Below, one piece after another: positions 7,634-17,922 of a stretch of DNA of 64,000 nucleotides; the stretch's first letter is position 1; each line of letters starts with the position of its first letter. This DNA is from Humibacter sp. RRB41 (GTDB lineage: Bacteria; Actinomycetota; Actinomycetes; Actinomycetales; Microbacteriaceae), in contig NZ_JAKWJQ010000005.1 in the NCBI RefSeq assembly GCF_022761015.1, positions 1-64,000 of the forward strand. Direction: 5' to 3'. The translations under genes and the position numbers were made by a program. The notes beneath the pieces were generated by a model, which saw only the letters and a list, made by a program, of their open reading frames with translations, made no database searches and was not told where the DNA came from.

Positions 7634-9394
7634 TCAGAATGCCAGCCACACGGTCGTGTCGACCGGCAGTTCGCGACCTTCCAGGGGTTCGCTCGAGACG
7701 ATGACGTCGCCGTCGGGCAGCGGCACGGATGCCTGCCCCAGGTTCGCGATCACCGTCACGTCGCCGTTGCGGAACGCGACGACCTCGTCGCCGAGGCCAT
7801 CGACCCAGTCGAGCGTTCCCGCCCCGAGCGAACGTGCCTCGCGCTCCGACAGCAGTCGTTCGTACAGCGACAGTGTCGACTGCGGATCCGTCGCCTCGAC
7901 GTCGCGGGCGAGCTTCGCCCACTCTGCAGGCTGCGGGAGCCAGCTCGCGCCGGTCTCGTTGAACCCGTATGACGGGCCGTCGGCGGTCCAGGGGATCGGC
8001 ACGCGGCATCCGTCACGCCCATAGCGCTCGCCGTTCGTGCGGAACCAGGTCGGGTCCTGTCGCGCCGAGTCCGGCAGGTCGATCACCTCGGGCAGACCGA
8101 GTTCTTCGCCCTGGTAGAGGTAGGCGGAGCCGGGCAGCGCCAGCATCAGCGTGGTCGCGGCGCGGGCGCGGCGCAGGCCGAGAACGGCGTCAGGCCGGAA
8201 GGGTGTCTTGGGGCCGAGGCCGTGGCCCTGCGGACTCTCCTCGGAGAATCCGAGCCGGGTAGCGTGGCGCACGACGTCGTGATTCGACAGCACCCAGGTG
8301 CTGGGCGCACCGACCTCGCCGAACGCCTCGAGGGAGTCGTCGATCACCTTGTGCAGCGCGTCGGCGTTCCACGGCGTCTCGAGGTACGAGAAGTTGAAGG
8401 TCTGCTGCATCTCGTCGGGCCGCACGTAGCGGGCGAGCTTGGCGGGCGGGCTCACCCACGCTTCGCCGCACAGCGCGCGGTCGCCGTCGTATTCGGCGAG
8501 CACGTTGTGCCAGTCGCGGAAGATCTCGTGTCCGCCCTCCTGACCCCAGAACGGTGCGCCGGGCGGCTCGTCGCTGATGTCGGGCTCGAGCGTGACGCTC
8601 GCGCCGCTCAGCGATCCCTCGTGCTCGGCCGGCGTGTAATCGGGCAGACCGGCGACCTTGACCATGCCGTGGGCGACGTCGATGCGGAATCCGTCGACAC
8701 CGCGGTCGAGCCAGAACCGCAGAATGCCGCGGAACTGCTCCCACACCCACTGATCCGCCCAGTTGAGGTCGGGCTGCGAGGTGTCGAACAGGTGCAAGTA
8801 CCACTGGCCGGGAGTGCCGTCGGGGTTCGTGATGCGCGTCCATGCGGGACCACCGAAGACGGACTCCCAGTTGTTCGGCGGAAGGTCGCCGTTCTCCCCC
8901 TTGCCGTCGCGGAAGTAGTAGTGCTCGCGTGCTTCGCTGCCCTCTGCGGATGCCAGCGCGGCCTTGAACCAGGCGTGCTCCGACGAGGTGTGATTCGGCA
9001 CCAGGTCGACGATGACGCGCAGGCCGAGCTCGTGGGCGGTCGCGAGCATCCGATCGAAGTCGTCGAGCGTGCCGAAGAGCGGGTCGACGTCACGGTAGTC
9101 GGCGACGTCGTAACCGGCGTCGCGCTGCGGGGAGGTCATGAACGGAGAGAGCCAGATCGCGTCGACGCCGAGCGTGCGCAGAGCAGGAAGGTGCGCGGTG
9201 ATGCCGGGCAGATCGCCGACGCCGTCGCCGTTTCCATCGGCGAAAGAGCGCGGATACACCTGGTAGATGACGGCGGTGCGCCACCACTCCTTCTCGCCGG
9301 AGGGATGCGACTGCGCAGCCGTGCTCGTCGCTGTGGCACTGCTCGACGCGTCAGTGCTCGAAGGGGCAGTGCTCGAAGTGATTGGCGTGGTCAC
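7634..9394 (-). CDS. GH13 alpha-glucosidase (oligo-1,6-glucosidase type)
   Basis: 586 residues, cytosolic. After a Ser/Thr-rich 30-residue head the (beta/alpha)8 enzyme starts at WWRTAVIYQVYPRSFAD. Conserved regions: DLVPNHTS (130-137), nucleophile D239 in GFRIDVAH, acid/base E311 in LCGEAW, and D373 in SNHD. This is GH13 of the alpha-glucosidase group, which hydrolyses maltose, isomaltose or malto-oligosaccharides to glucose. Transcribed divergently from the MalEFG-type importer across a shared operator region, it would cleave the imported sugar. The Ser/Thr head is unusual and may be unstructured. Confidence 0.9.
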   Translation of the reverse strand: MTTPITSSTAPSSTDASSSATATSTAAQSHPSGEKEWWRTAVIYQVYPRSFADGNGDGVGDLPGITAHLPALRTLGVDAIWLSPFMTSPQRDAGYDVADYRDVDPLFGTLDDFDRMLATAHELGLRVIVDLVPNHTSSEHAWFKAALASAEGSEAREHYYFRDGKGENGDLPPNNWESVFGGPAWTRITNPDGTPGQWYLHLFDTSQPDLNWADQWVWEQFRGILRFWLDRGVDGFRIDVAHGMVKVAGLPDYTPAEHEGSLSGASVTLEPDISDEPPGAPFWGQEGGHEIFRDWHNVLAEYDGDRALCGEAWVSPPAKLARYVRPDEMQQTFNFSYLETPWNADALHKVIDDSLEAFGEVGAPSTWVLSNHDVVRHATRLGFSEESPQGHGLGPKTPFRPDAVLGLRRARAATTLMLALPGSAYLYQGEELGLPEVIDLPDSARQDPTWFRTNGERYGRDGCRVPIPWTADGPSYGFNETGASWLPQPAEWAKLARDVEATDPQSTLSLYERLLSEREARSLGAGTLDWVDGLGDEVVAFRNGDVTVIANLGQASVPLPDGDVIVSSEPLEGRELPVDTTVWLAF

Positions 9395-9485
9395 GAGTGA
9401 AGTCCTTGGTTCGTTTCGTTACATGCACGTGCACCGCAATGTTCCCTCATTGCACGTGGTAGTGGGAGCCACTGTACGAGAATCA

Positions 9486-9499
9486 TGCAAACGCTTGCA
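9486..9499. promoter_or_regulatory. LacI-type operator, glucosidase side
   Basis: TGCAAACGCTTGCA is a near-perfect palindrome of the LacI/CcpA kind, located about 90 bases before the alpha-glucosidase start. Its half-sites match those of the two operators at 9583 and 9603. Confidence 0.7.
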
Positions 9500-9582
9500 A
9501 TGCATTCATTCGTAGTATCTCCTTACATTCTGCGGATTGTCATGACCTCGGCCACGATTCGGTAACGCCGTTTGGAATTGAT

Positions 9583-9616
9583 TGCAAGCGTTTGCTATAG
9601 ATGGAAGCGCTTGCAT
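9583..9616. promoter_or_regulatory. two LacI-type operators, importer side
   Basis: TGCAAGCGTTTGCT at 9583-9596 and GGAAGCGCTTGCAT at 9603-9616 (core AAGCGCTT perfectly symmetric) lie 20 bases apart, two helical turns, allowing cooperative binding on one face of the helix. They precede the binding-protein gene by about 80-110 bases. Confidence 0.75.
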
Positions 9617-9693
9617 CCCCTCGGGAGATCGGCCCTCTCCTTCCGTGCGACGGCCGCCCCGCTCCCTCTCACAGATACACGAAAGGCACACCA

Positions 9694-10956
9694 ATGACGG
9701 TGACACCCAGCAGCAGCGCGTTCAGCCGCCGCACGTTCTTCGGGCTGGCCGGAGCAGGGCTGACGACCGTGGCGCTTGCGGCCTGCTCGGCCACGCCGGA
9801 TTCGGGCGGAAGCACGTCCGGCTCCGGCCAGACCATCACGATCTGGCTCGACACTCAGCGTGCTCCGGCCATCAAGCCGATCGCCGCGAAGTTCAAGAAG
9901 GACACCGGCATCACGGTGAAGCTCGTCGTCAAGGACTTCGCGAACGTCGACAAGGACTTCATCAGCCAGGTTCCGACCGGCAAAGGCCCCGACCTGATCG
10001 TCAGCCCGCACGACAAGCTCGGCGCCTACGTGCAGAACGGCGTCGTGGCGCCGCTGCAGCTCGGCGACAAGACGAAGGATTACGCCGACGTGGCGATCCA
10101 GGCCGTCACCTACGACGGCAACGTCTACGGTCTGCCGTACTCGATCGAGAACGTCGCGCTGGTGCGCAACACGGTGCTCGTCCCCGAAGCCTCGGCCACG
10201 TTCGACGAGGTGATCGCGAAGGGCAAGGCGGCGCAGTCCAGCACCGTCAAATACCCGTTTCTTCTCGGCCTCGACCCGAAGCAGGGCGATCCCTACCACA
10301 TGTATCCGTTGCAGACCTCGTACGGCTCGTCTGTCTTCGCACAGAAGACTGATGGGTCCTACGACGCCACGAAGCTCACCCTCGGCGACGCGGACGGGCT
10401 CACGTTCGCTGCGGCCGTCAAGCAGTGGGGGCAGAGCGGCATCCTGAACGCGAACATCACCGGCGACATCGCGCTCGACGCATTCGACAAGGGCCAGTCC
10501 GCGTACTACCTGACCGGTCCCTGGAACATTCCGGCCATCAAGAAGGCCGGCATCAAGTACGCGATCGACCCGCTGCCCTCGGCCGGCGGCGAGACCGCGA
10601 AGCCGTTCCTCGGCGTGAACGCGTTCTTCATCAGCGCGAAGAGCCCGAACAAGGTCGCGGCGACCAAGTTCCTCATCGACTACCTGGGCACCGACAGCGC
10701 ACAGGAGGCCCTGTACAAGGTCGGCGGACGCCCGCCGGCGCTGAAGACCGCCTACGCCACGGTCGCGAAGACCGACGCCGACATCAAGTCGTTCGGCGAC
10801 ATCGGCCTGAACGGCGTTCCGATGCCCGCGATCCCCGAGATGGCGTCCGTCTGGGCGGACTGGGGCGCAGCAGAGCTGCAGCTGATCAAGGGTCAGGGCG
10901 ACCCGACCACGGTGTGGAACACCGCGGTGACCAACATCGAGTCGAAGATCAAATAG
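9694..10956 (+). CDS. maltose/maltodextrin-type ABC binding lipoprotein
   Basis: 420 residues from the ATG at 9694, which has GAAAGG upstream; a longer frame to 9601 would start inside the operator and is rejected. The signal reads SRRTFFGLAGAGLTTVALAAC with a Tat-like twin arginine and the lipobox LAAC, so the mature protein is a lipid-anchored receptor. The body is a family-1 solute-binding protein (IWLDTQRAPAIKPIAAKFKK, then DLIVSPHDKLG, VYGLPYSIENVAL, AYYLTGPWN), the fold of MalE. It heads the operon with two permeases and shares operators with the alpha-glucosidase. Confidence 0.9.
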   Translation: MTVTPSSSAFSRRTFFGLAGAGLTTVALAACSATPDSGGSTSGSGQTITIWLDTQRAPAIKPIAAKFKKDTGITVKLVVKDFANVDKDFISQVPTGKGPDLIVSPHDKLGAYVQNGVVAPLQLGDKTKDYADVAIQAVTYDGNVYGLPYSIENVALVRNTVLVPEASATFDEVIAKGKAAQSSTVKYPFLLGLDPKQGDPYHMYPLQTSYGSSVFAQKTDGSYDATKLTLGDADGLTFAAAVKQWGQSGILNANITGDIALDAFDKGQSAYYLTGPWNIPAIKKAGIKYAIDPLPSAGGETAKPFLGVNAFFISAKSPNKVAATKFLIDYLGTDSAQEALYKVGGRPPALKTAYATVAKTDADIKSFGDIGLNGVPMPAIPEMASVWADWGAAELQLIKGQGDPTTVWNTAVTNIESKIK

Positions 10957-11022
10957 CCCGTTCTGCGGGCGCGGTGGGGCCGGCGTCGAGCCGGCCCCAC
11001 CCGTATGACACGAGGACCAGAC

Positions 11023-12707
<1,685 letters not shown>

Positions 12708-12708
<1 letters not shown>

Positions 12709-13595
12709 TGTCAGCAGCGCAGACGACGCGTCGTCGTCCCTTCAACCTCGGCCGTTGGTTCACGCAGACCGGGTGGCGGCACCTCGTGGCGATCGTGATG
12801 GTGGTGTTCGCCGTGTTCCCTCTTCTCTACGTGCTGTCGGCATCTCTCAACCCGTCGGGTTCGCTGGTCGGATCGAACGACCTGTTCCAGACGATCAACT
12901 TCGGCAACTACGTGAAGCTGTTCCAGAACCCCGACCAACCGTTCGCGCTCTGGTTCGCGAACACCCTCGTGATCGGCGTCGTCACGGCGGTCAGCACCGT
13001 GTTCCTCGGTGCGTTCGCCGCGTATGCGTTCTCGCGCATGAGGTTCACGGGCCGGCGCATCGGTCTGCTCTCGTTGATGTTGATCCAGATGTTTCCGCAG
13101 TTCCTCGCGGTAGTCGCCATCTTTCTGTTGCTCTCAGCGCTCGGCGACGTCTTCCCCGTGCTCGGGCTCGGCAGCCAGCTCGGCTTGATGCTCGTCTACC
13201 TCGGCGGCGCGCTCGGCGTGAACACCTATCTCATGTACGGATTCTTCAACACTGTTCCGATGTCGATCGACGAGGCCGCGAAGATCGACGGCGCGAGTCA
13301 CGCGCAGATCTTCTTCACGATCATCCTGCGGCTGGTCGCGCCGATCCTCGCGGTCGTCGGGCTGCTGTCGTTCATCGCGACGACAGGCGAGTACGTCATC
13401 GCGTCGATCGTGCTGACCGACCCGAACACTCAGACCCTCGCGGTCGGCCTCTACACCTTCGTGTCGCAGCAGTTCTCGAACAACTGGTCTATCTTCGCCG
13501 CGGGCGCTGTGCTGGCCGCGCTGCCCGTGATGGTCGTCTTCCTGCTGCTGCAGAAGTACATCGTCGGTGGTCTGACGGCAGGTTCGGTGAAGTAG
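12708..13595 (+). CDS. MalG-type ABC permease
   Basis: 295 residues. Six membrane segments and the EAA loop DEAAKIDGASHAQIFFTIIL identify the second permease of a CUT1 sugar importer. It overlaps the MalF-type gene by one base and closes the operon. The usual family length is about 280-300. Like the other two importers in the window it must borrow an ATPase of the MsiK type from elsewhere in the chromosome. Confidence 0.9.
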
Positions 13596-13629
13596 GCGCC
13601 CTTCTGCCCACTCCCCGCCACACCCTAAG

Positions 13630-13713
13630 CGTCGACCCGGCACTGAACTGTCGAGCCGGACCTCAATTCACGTGAATAGCGTGGCCGCTCGGCAATTCAG
13701 TGCCGGGTCGACG
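13630..13713. repeat. 84-bp palindromic repeat, copy 1
   Basis: CGTCGACCCGGCACTGAA (13630-13647) is exactly complementary to the sequence at 13696-13713, and a 12-bp palindrome ATTCACGTGAAT sits at 13666-13677. The second copy at 17803-17886 has the same total length and the same offset of the inner palindrome. Here it lies between two convergent genes, where the folded RNA could also stop transcription. Confidence 0.8.
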
Positions 13714-13734
13714 GGGACTACGGGAGCCGCCGGT

Positions 13735-15231
13735 TCAGGATGCCTCACCCGCGACGGACCCGAGGCCGCGGTAACCGACGCCGGTCACGCACGCACGCGA
13801 GCCTGCGGCTCCTGCCACGAACGGACCCCAGACGGTCCCGACGAAGCCGCCGGCGACCTCCGAACTCAGCACGGCTGTGTCGATCGGGACGGACGAACGG
13901 GAGCCGAGGCGGAATCTCACCTGCGCTGGATCGAGCTCGGCGACGACGGACAAGGTCTTCGCGTCGTCGACGGTCCAGCTGTCATGCTCGGTGTCCACAC
14001 CGGCGACCCGCTCGATGACCCGTACGGAGCCGTCGTCCACCTCCGCGCGGATCGAGTACGTGTCGCTCTGACGAAGAGCCAGCCCGGCAATCGCACCCGG
14101 GGAGATCTCGGCGAAGTCCACGCGCATCCGTGCGGCGCGATGCGTCAGGCGATGGAACAAGCCTGAAGGTCGCCGCGGCGTTCCCGACGCGGAGACCGGA
14201 GTGGTGAGTACGACACCGTCTGCCGTCTCCTTCGCAAAGTCGGCGGCGCCGCGCACCGTGAGGGCGCCATCGGCGCGAGGGGGGTGCTGCGCCCAGACAT
14301 CCGCCCGGTCGCCGACGTCGCGAAGCACGCCCTCACCGGGGTTCACCACCGGCCAGCCGTCTTCCCAGGTCACTTCGGCGAGGAAGGTCTCGCGTCCGAG
14401 GATGTGCCTGCCTCCGTCGACGCGCACGCCCAGGACGACAGCGGCCCAGGTTCCGTCCTGCCGCTCGACGAGGTCGGCGTGGCCGACGTTCTGCACGGGG
14501 TACGTGCCGCCGAGATGGCGATGCGTCAGGATCGGGTTGCGCGGGCATCCCTCGTACGGTCCGCTCACCGATCTGGAGCGTGCGATCACCACAGCGTGGT
14601 CGCGGTACGTGCCGCCCTCCGCCGTGAGCAGGTAGAACCAACCATCGCGCTCGAAGAGATGCGGGCCCTCCGACCAGACCGCGTCGCGCGCCGCGCCCCG
14701 CCAGACCACGGTCTCGTCGCCGAGGAGCCGGCCGGTCGCGACATCGACCTCGTGTACCCAGATCTCCGTTTGGCCCTCGAGCTCGGCTGGTTCCGCCGGG
14801 CGTGCAGCGCACCAGTACACGGCATCCCCGTGGAAGAAGATCGAGGGGTCGAACCCCTCGGCCCCCCTCACCCACACAGGGTCGGACCACGGACCGGACG
14901 GGTCGGAGGCGGTGAGGATGAACTGAGCGTCGGGGCCGCGGTCGACCTGCGATCCGACGAGGTAGTAGACGCCGTCGTGAAAGCGGATCGTCGGCGCATA
15001 GAGGCCACCTGAATCGCGCGCCGTTTCGAGACCGAATGCTTCCGGTCGGGTCACAGCCGAGCCGATCGGATGCCAGTGGATCAGATCGGTGCTTTCGTGC
15101 AGCGGGATGCCCGGCAGGTATTCGAAGGTCGAGTTCGCCAGCAGGTACCGGTCGCCGACCCGGCAGATCGATGGGTCCGGGTAGAACCCGGGCAGTATCG
15201 GGTTGATCGGGACGCGGCCGGGTGCGTTCAC
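13735..15231 (-). CDS. GH43 beta-xylosidase/alpha-L-arabinofuranosidase
   Basis: 498 residues, no signal peptide. The GH43 five-bladed propeller begins at NPILPGFYPDPSICRVGDRY, with the catalytic base in FYPDP, the pKa-modulating aspartate in EGFDPSIFF and the acid in WSEGPHLF. A C-terminal beta-sandwich of about 190 residues (GH43_C2 type) follows. Such enzymes release xylose or arabinose from short xylan fragments in the cytosol. The GTG start at 15231 overlaps the stop of the binding-protein gene (GTGA), so both are one transcript. Confidence 0.9.
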   Translation of the reverse strand: MNAPGRVPINPILPGFYPDPSICRVGDRYLLANSTFEYLPGIPLHESTDLIHWHPIGSAVTRPEAFGLETARDSGGLYAPTIRFHDGVYYLVGSQVDRGPDAQFILTASDPSGPWSDPVWVRGAEGFDPSIFFHGDAVYWCAARPAEPAELEGQTEIWVHEVDVATGRLLGDETVVWRGAARDAVWSEGPHLFERDGWFYLLTAEGGTYRDHAVVIARSRSVSGPYEGCPRNPILTHRHLGGTYPVQNVGHADLVERQDGTWAAVVLGVRVDGGRHILGRETFLAEVTWEDGWPVVNPGEGVLRDVGDRADVWAQHPPRADGALTVRGAADFAKETADGVVLTTPVSASGTPRRPSGLFHRLTHRAARMRVDFAEISPGAIAGLALRQSDTYSIRAEVDDGSVRVIERVAGVDTEHDSWTVDDAKTLSVVAELDPAQVRFRLGSRSSVPIDTAVLSSEVAGGFVGTVWGPFVAGAAGSRACVTGVGYRGLGSVAGEAS

Positions 15232-16544
15232 TTCTTCAGCTGCGACGTGAGCGTCGCCTGCAGGGTCGTGAGTGCCTCCTTCGGCGTGGCCTTGAGCGAG
15301 ATGACCGACTGGGCCCAGGTCGTCATCGCTGGAGTGCTGTCGACGAGGGAGACGTTCGCGAACAAAGCCGTTCCGCCGGGAGCCGCCCAGGTCTTGCTGA
15401 TCGGCTGCCAGACATCCACGAGCTTCACGTTGCTCGCGTTCGACTTGAACTCGGTCGTCTCTGCGATGGACTTGAGCGGAGGCAGACCGATGCCGGTGTT
15501 CTGCGTCCACAGCTTCGACATGTGCTTGTAGTAGTAGGTCATGAACGCTTCCGAGCCCTTCTGGCTTGGCGTGTTCTTGTACATCATGATGTTGTTCGGG
15601 AAGTACAGGGCGCCCTTCTTGCCTGCGGCGCTCACCAGAGGGTCGCCGAGCACGAGCTCCTGCTGCACGGCTCCCGTCACGTTCTGCGGCAGCCCCGGGA
15701 CGTCGATACCCATCGCGCAGGTGCGGTTGCTCCATTGCGTGTTCGTGTTCGTGCTGGAGTAGCCGAGGTTGCCAGGATCGACGTACCCCTTCTTCACCAT
15801 CTCGACCACCCAGTCGAGCGCATCGATGTTCGTCTGCGTCACGCAGTTCGGCTTCTGCTCCTCGTCGAAGAGTCCGCCGCCGTTGTTGATCAAAACGCCG
15901 GTCAGCGTTTGGAAGCTGTTGCCGTTGCTCGATGCGCTGCTCAGGCTGAAACCGTATACGCCGATCTTCTTCAAGGCCGCAGAGGTGTCCAGATAGCTCT
16001 GCCAGTCCGTCGGGACGTCAGCCCCCGCCTTCTCGAGCAACGCCTTGTTGTACCAGAAGACACGCATGTCGAGGTTGTAGGGGATCGCGACGTAGCCCTT
16101 GTCGGTCTTCATGGCATCGAGCAGGCCAGGGAGGAAGTCGTCGTAGAGGCCGTTGGACTTCCAGCTGTCGATGAGATGGTCCGCGTACGCGATCTTGTCC
16201 TGCGTGGCGAACTGGAACGCTTGCGTCCCGCCGCCTGAGCTCACCGCGGGACCCGTGCCTGAGACGACAGCGGAGGAGAACGTCTGATTGAAGTTCGACC
16301 ACTGAATCTCCTGGTACGTGGCTGAGGGGAGCCCGCTCGCCGGCTTGTAGGCCAGGGTGATCTTCTTGTCGAGCGGGTTGAAGGCCGTTCCGCCCCACGG
16401 CATGTTCCAGAATTTCAGCGTTCCGCCGGATGCGCCGGAGCCGCCCGAACTGCAGGCGGCGAGAGCGGCCGAGGCGATACCGGCCGCGGCCACAGAGAGA
16501 AAGGTGCGCCGGCTGAAGGCGCTGGCGGGTGTCGACGTCGACAT
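15228..16544 (-). CDS. ABC sugar-binding lipoprotein beside GH43
   Basis: 438 residues from the ATG at 16544, which has AAGGAGG just upstream. The signal SRRTFLSVAAAGIASAALAAC carries a twin arginine and the lipobox LAAC. The mature part is a family-1 solute-binding protein (KFWNMPWGGTAFN, then YVAIPYNLDMRVFWYNKALL). By partnership with the GH43 enzyme it probably captures xylo- or arabino-oligosaccharides. Oddly, no permease genes accompany it; the protein must use permeases encoded elsewhere. Confidence 0.88.
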   Translation of the reverse strand: MSTSTPASAFSRRTFLSVAAAGIASAALAACSSGGSGASGGTLKFWNMPWGGTAFNPLDKKITLAYKPASGLPSATYQEIQWSNFNQTFSSAVVSGTGPAVSSGGGTQAFQFATQDKIAYADHLIDSWKSNGLYDDFLPGLLDAMKTDKGYVAIPYNLDMRVFWYNKALLEKAGADVPTDWQSYLDTSAALKKIGVYGFSLSSASSNGNSFQTLTGVLINNGGGLFDEEQKPNCVTQTNIDALDWVVEMVKKGYVDPGNLGYSSTNTNTQWSNRTCAMGIDVPGLPQNVTGAVQQELVLGDPLVSAAGKKGALYFPNNIMMYKNTPSQKGSEAFMTYYYKHMSKLWTQNTGIGLPPLKSIAETTEFKSNASNVKLVDVWQPISKTWAAPGGTALFANVSLVDSTPAMTTWAQSVISLKATPKEALTTLQATLTSQLKK

Positions 16545-16608
16545 TGGTTCCTCCTTGCGGCGTGCGCCGCGTGTTCGTCGTTGAACGTGGCCGGTTGGAC
16601 CACAAAAC

Positions 16609-16618
16609 ATTGCGCAAT
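16609..16618. promoter_or_regulatory. palindromic operator before the GH43 operon
   Basis: ATTGCGCAAT, flanked by C and A, shares the TTGCGCAA core of the 16694 palindrome and lies 65 bases before the binding-protein start. Probable target of the divergent LacI protein. Confidence 0.65.
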
Positions 16619-16693
16619 ATGTGCGCCTGACTTTTCGATGCCTTCCGAACTATGCCCCGATATGTCTTTGTGTGCAACATATTCAAGGCCTCA

Positions 16694-16709
16694 AGATTTG
16701 CGCAAATCT
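16694..16709. promoter_or_regulatory. perfect 16-bp LacI-type operator
   Basis: AGATTTGCGCAAATCT is perfectly symmetric and lies 23 bases before the LacI gene, so it fits autoregulation as well as control of the GH43 operon. The TTGCGCAA core differs from the AAGCGCTT core of the alpha-glucosidase operators, so the two repressors should not cross-react. Confidence 0.75.
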
Positions 16710-16731
16710 CTGTTCGCCATAAGATGACCGC

Positions 16732-17769
16732 GTGCCTGACAAGAAACCTCGCGACGTGCGCCCGACGCTTGCCGCAGTGGCGGATCGTGCAGGAACAAGC
16801 ATCCCGACGGTGTCGAAGGCGCTGCGCGGCGGCACGGATGTCGCGGCCGCGACCAGGGAGCGGATTCTGCGGGTCGCGTCGGAGCTCGGCTACACCCAGC
16901 CCAAGGACGTCGCGTCGGCGGCTGGCACCGAGCCGGGGCCGGGCCTGGTGGATTTCGTACTGGCGTCTGGCGAGAGCTCATGGACGAACCGGGCTCTCAG
17001 CGGTGTGGAGGGCGCGGCCAGCGACGCCGACCTCGACGTGGTGATCACGTTGGTGCGCCCCAACTCGGATTGGGCCGACCGTGTGCTGCGACGTGCGTCG
17101 TGCGGGACGATCCTGGCGGTCGTCGAGCCGACTCTCGATCAGTGGCGACGTTTGTCTGAGGCGGGAAGGCCGGTCGTGCTCCTCGACCCGATGGTGTCGC
17201 CGCCGCGGGGCGTCGGCAGCGTCGGAGCGATGAACTGGCAGGGCGGAAGGTCGGCGGCCGAACATCTTGTCGAACTCGGTCACACGCGGGTCGCCGTCAT
17301 CGATGTCTCGGACGCATACGAGTACAGCCGCGCACGCCTCGACGGTTTCAGATCCGTATTGGCCGCAGCAGGGCTCGAGCTGGCTCCCGTCGACCATGTC
17401 CACGTCGGCTGGGAGCGGGATGCGGCGAGGGTCGCCGCCGTCAGCATGCTGTCGAGGCCCGGCCGTCCAACGGCTGTGTTCGCGATCACGGAAACGTTGG
17501 CGCTCGGCGTCTACGATGCGGCGGCGGAGCTGAAGTTGTCGATTCCCGGTGACGTGAGTGTGGTCGGATTCGATGATCTGCCCGAGGCGGGCTGGGCCTC
17601 CCCGCCGATGACGACCGTGCAGCAGCCGATCGCCGAGATGGCGGCATCCGCATTGCGTATGCTGCTGCGGATCGGTCGGTCGACCACCGATTCCGACGGC
17701 CACGCGCCCCGTGAAGAACTCGCCACGAGACTCATCGTGCGGCGTTCGACCGCACCTATCGAACCCTGA
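16732..17769 (+). CDS. LacI-family repressor of the GH43 operon
   Basis: 345 residues from a GTG at 16732 without a strong ribosome site. The helix-turn-helix is AAVADRAGTSIPTVSKALRG, followed by a sensor domain with GGRSAAEHLVELGHTRVAVI and PGDVSVVGFDDLPEAGWASP. It is transcribed away from the binding-protein/GH43 operon across two TTGCGCAA palindromes, the classical arrangement of a local sugar repressor. Predicted inducer: a xylose- or arabinose-containing oligosaccharide. Confidence 0.88.
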   Translation: MPDKKPRDVRPTLAAVADRAGTSIPTVSKALRGGTDVAAATRERILRVASELGYTQPKDVASAAGTEPGPGLVDFVLASGESSWTNRALSGVEGAASDADLDVVITLVRPNSDWADRVLRRASCGTILAVVEPTLDQWRRLSEAGRPVVLLDPMVSPPRGVGSVGAMNWQGGRSAAEHLVELGHTRVAVIDVSDAYEYSRARLDGFRSVLAAAGLELAPVDHVHVGWERDAARVAAVSMLSRPGRPTAVFAITETLALGVYDAAAELKLSIPGDVSVVGFDDLPEAGWASPPMTTVQQPIAEMAASALRMLLRIGRSTTDSDGHAPREELATRLIVRRSTAPIEP

Positions 17770-17802
17770 CCGCACCCCGCCCTACCGCACCCCGCCATAC
17801 CG

Positions 17803-17886
17803 CGTCGACCCGGCACTGTGTTGCCGGCCCGGCACTCGATTCACGTGAATAGAGGGGCCACTCGGCGAGACAGTGCCGGGTCGACG
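17803..17886. repeat. 84-bp palindromic repeat, copy 2
   Basis: The outer arms CGTCGACCCGGCACTGT (17803-17819) and their exact complement (17870-17886) and the inner palindrome ATTCACGTGAAT (17839-17850) match copy 1 at 13630-13713 in position and length. The bases between arms and inner palindrome differ in many places, which means the palindromic parts are what is kept. It lies between the LacI gene and the next GH13 gene. Confidence 0.8.
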
Positions 17887-17910
17887 GGGTGCGGGGAAGG
17901 AGAGCCACAG

Positions 17911-17916
17911 TACTGT
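17911..17916 (+). promoter_or_regulatory. -10 box of a leaderless promoter
   Basis: TACTGT ends six bases before the ATG of the GH13 gene at 17923, and there is no ribosome site at the right distance (GGAAGGAG lies over 20 bases upstream). This fits a leaderless transcript. Confidence 0.5.
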
Positions 17917-17922
17917 CGGTGC

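Noticed and set aside
9601-9693. 31-residue N-terminal extension of the binding protein
   Set aside because: It would begin within an operator and place a non-signal sequence before the Tat/lipoprotein signal; the ATG at 9694 has a ribosome site.
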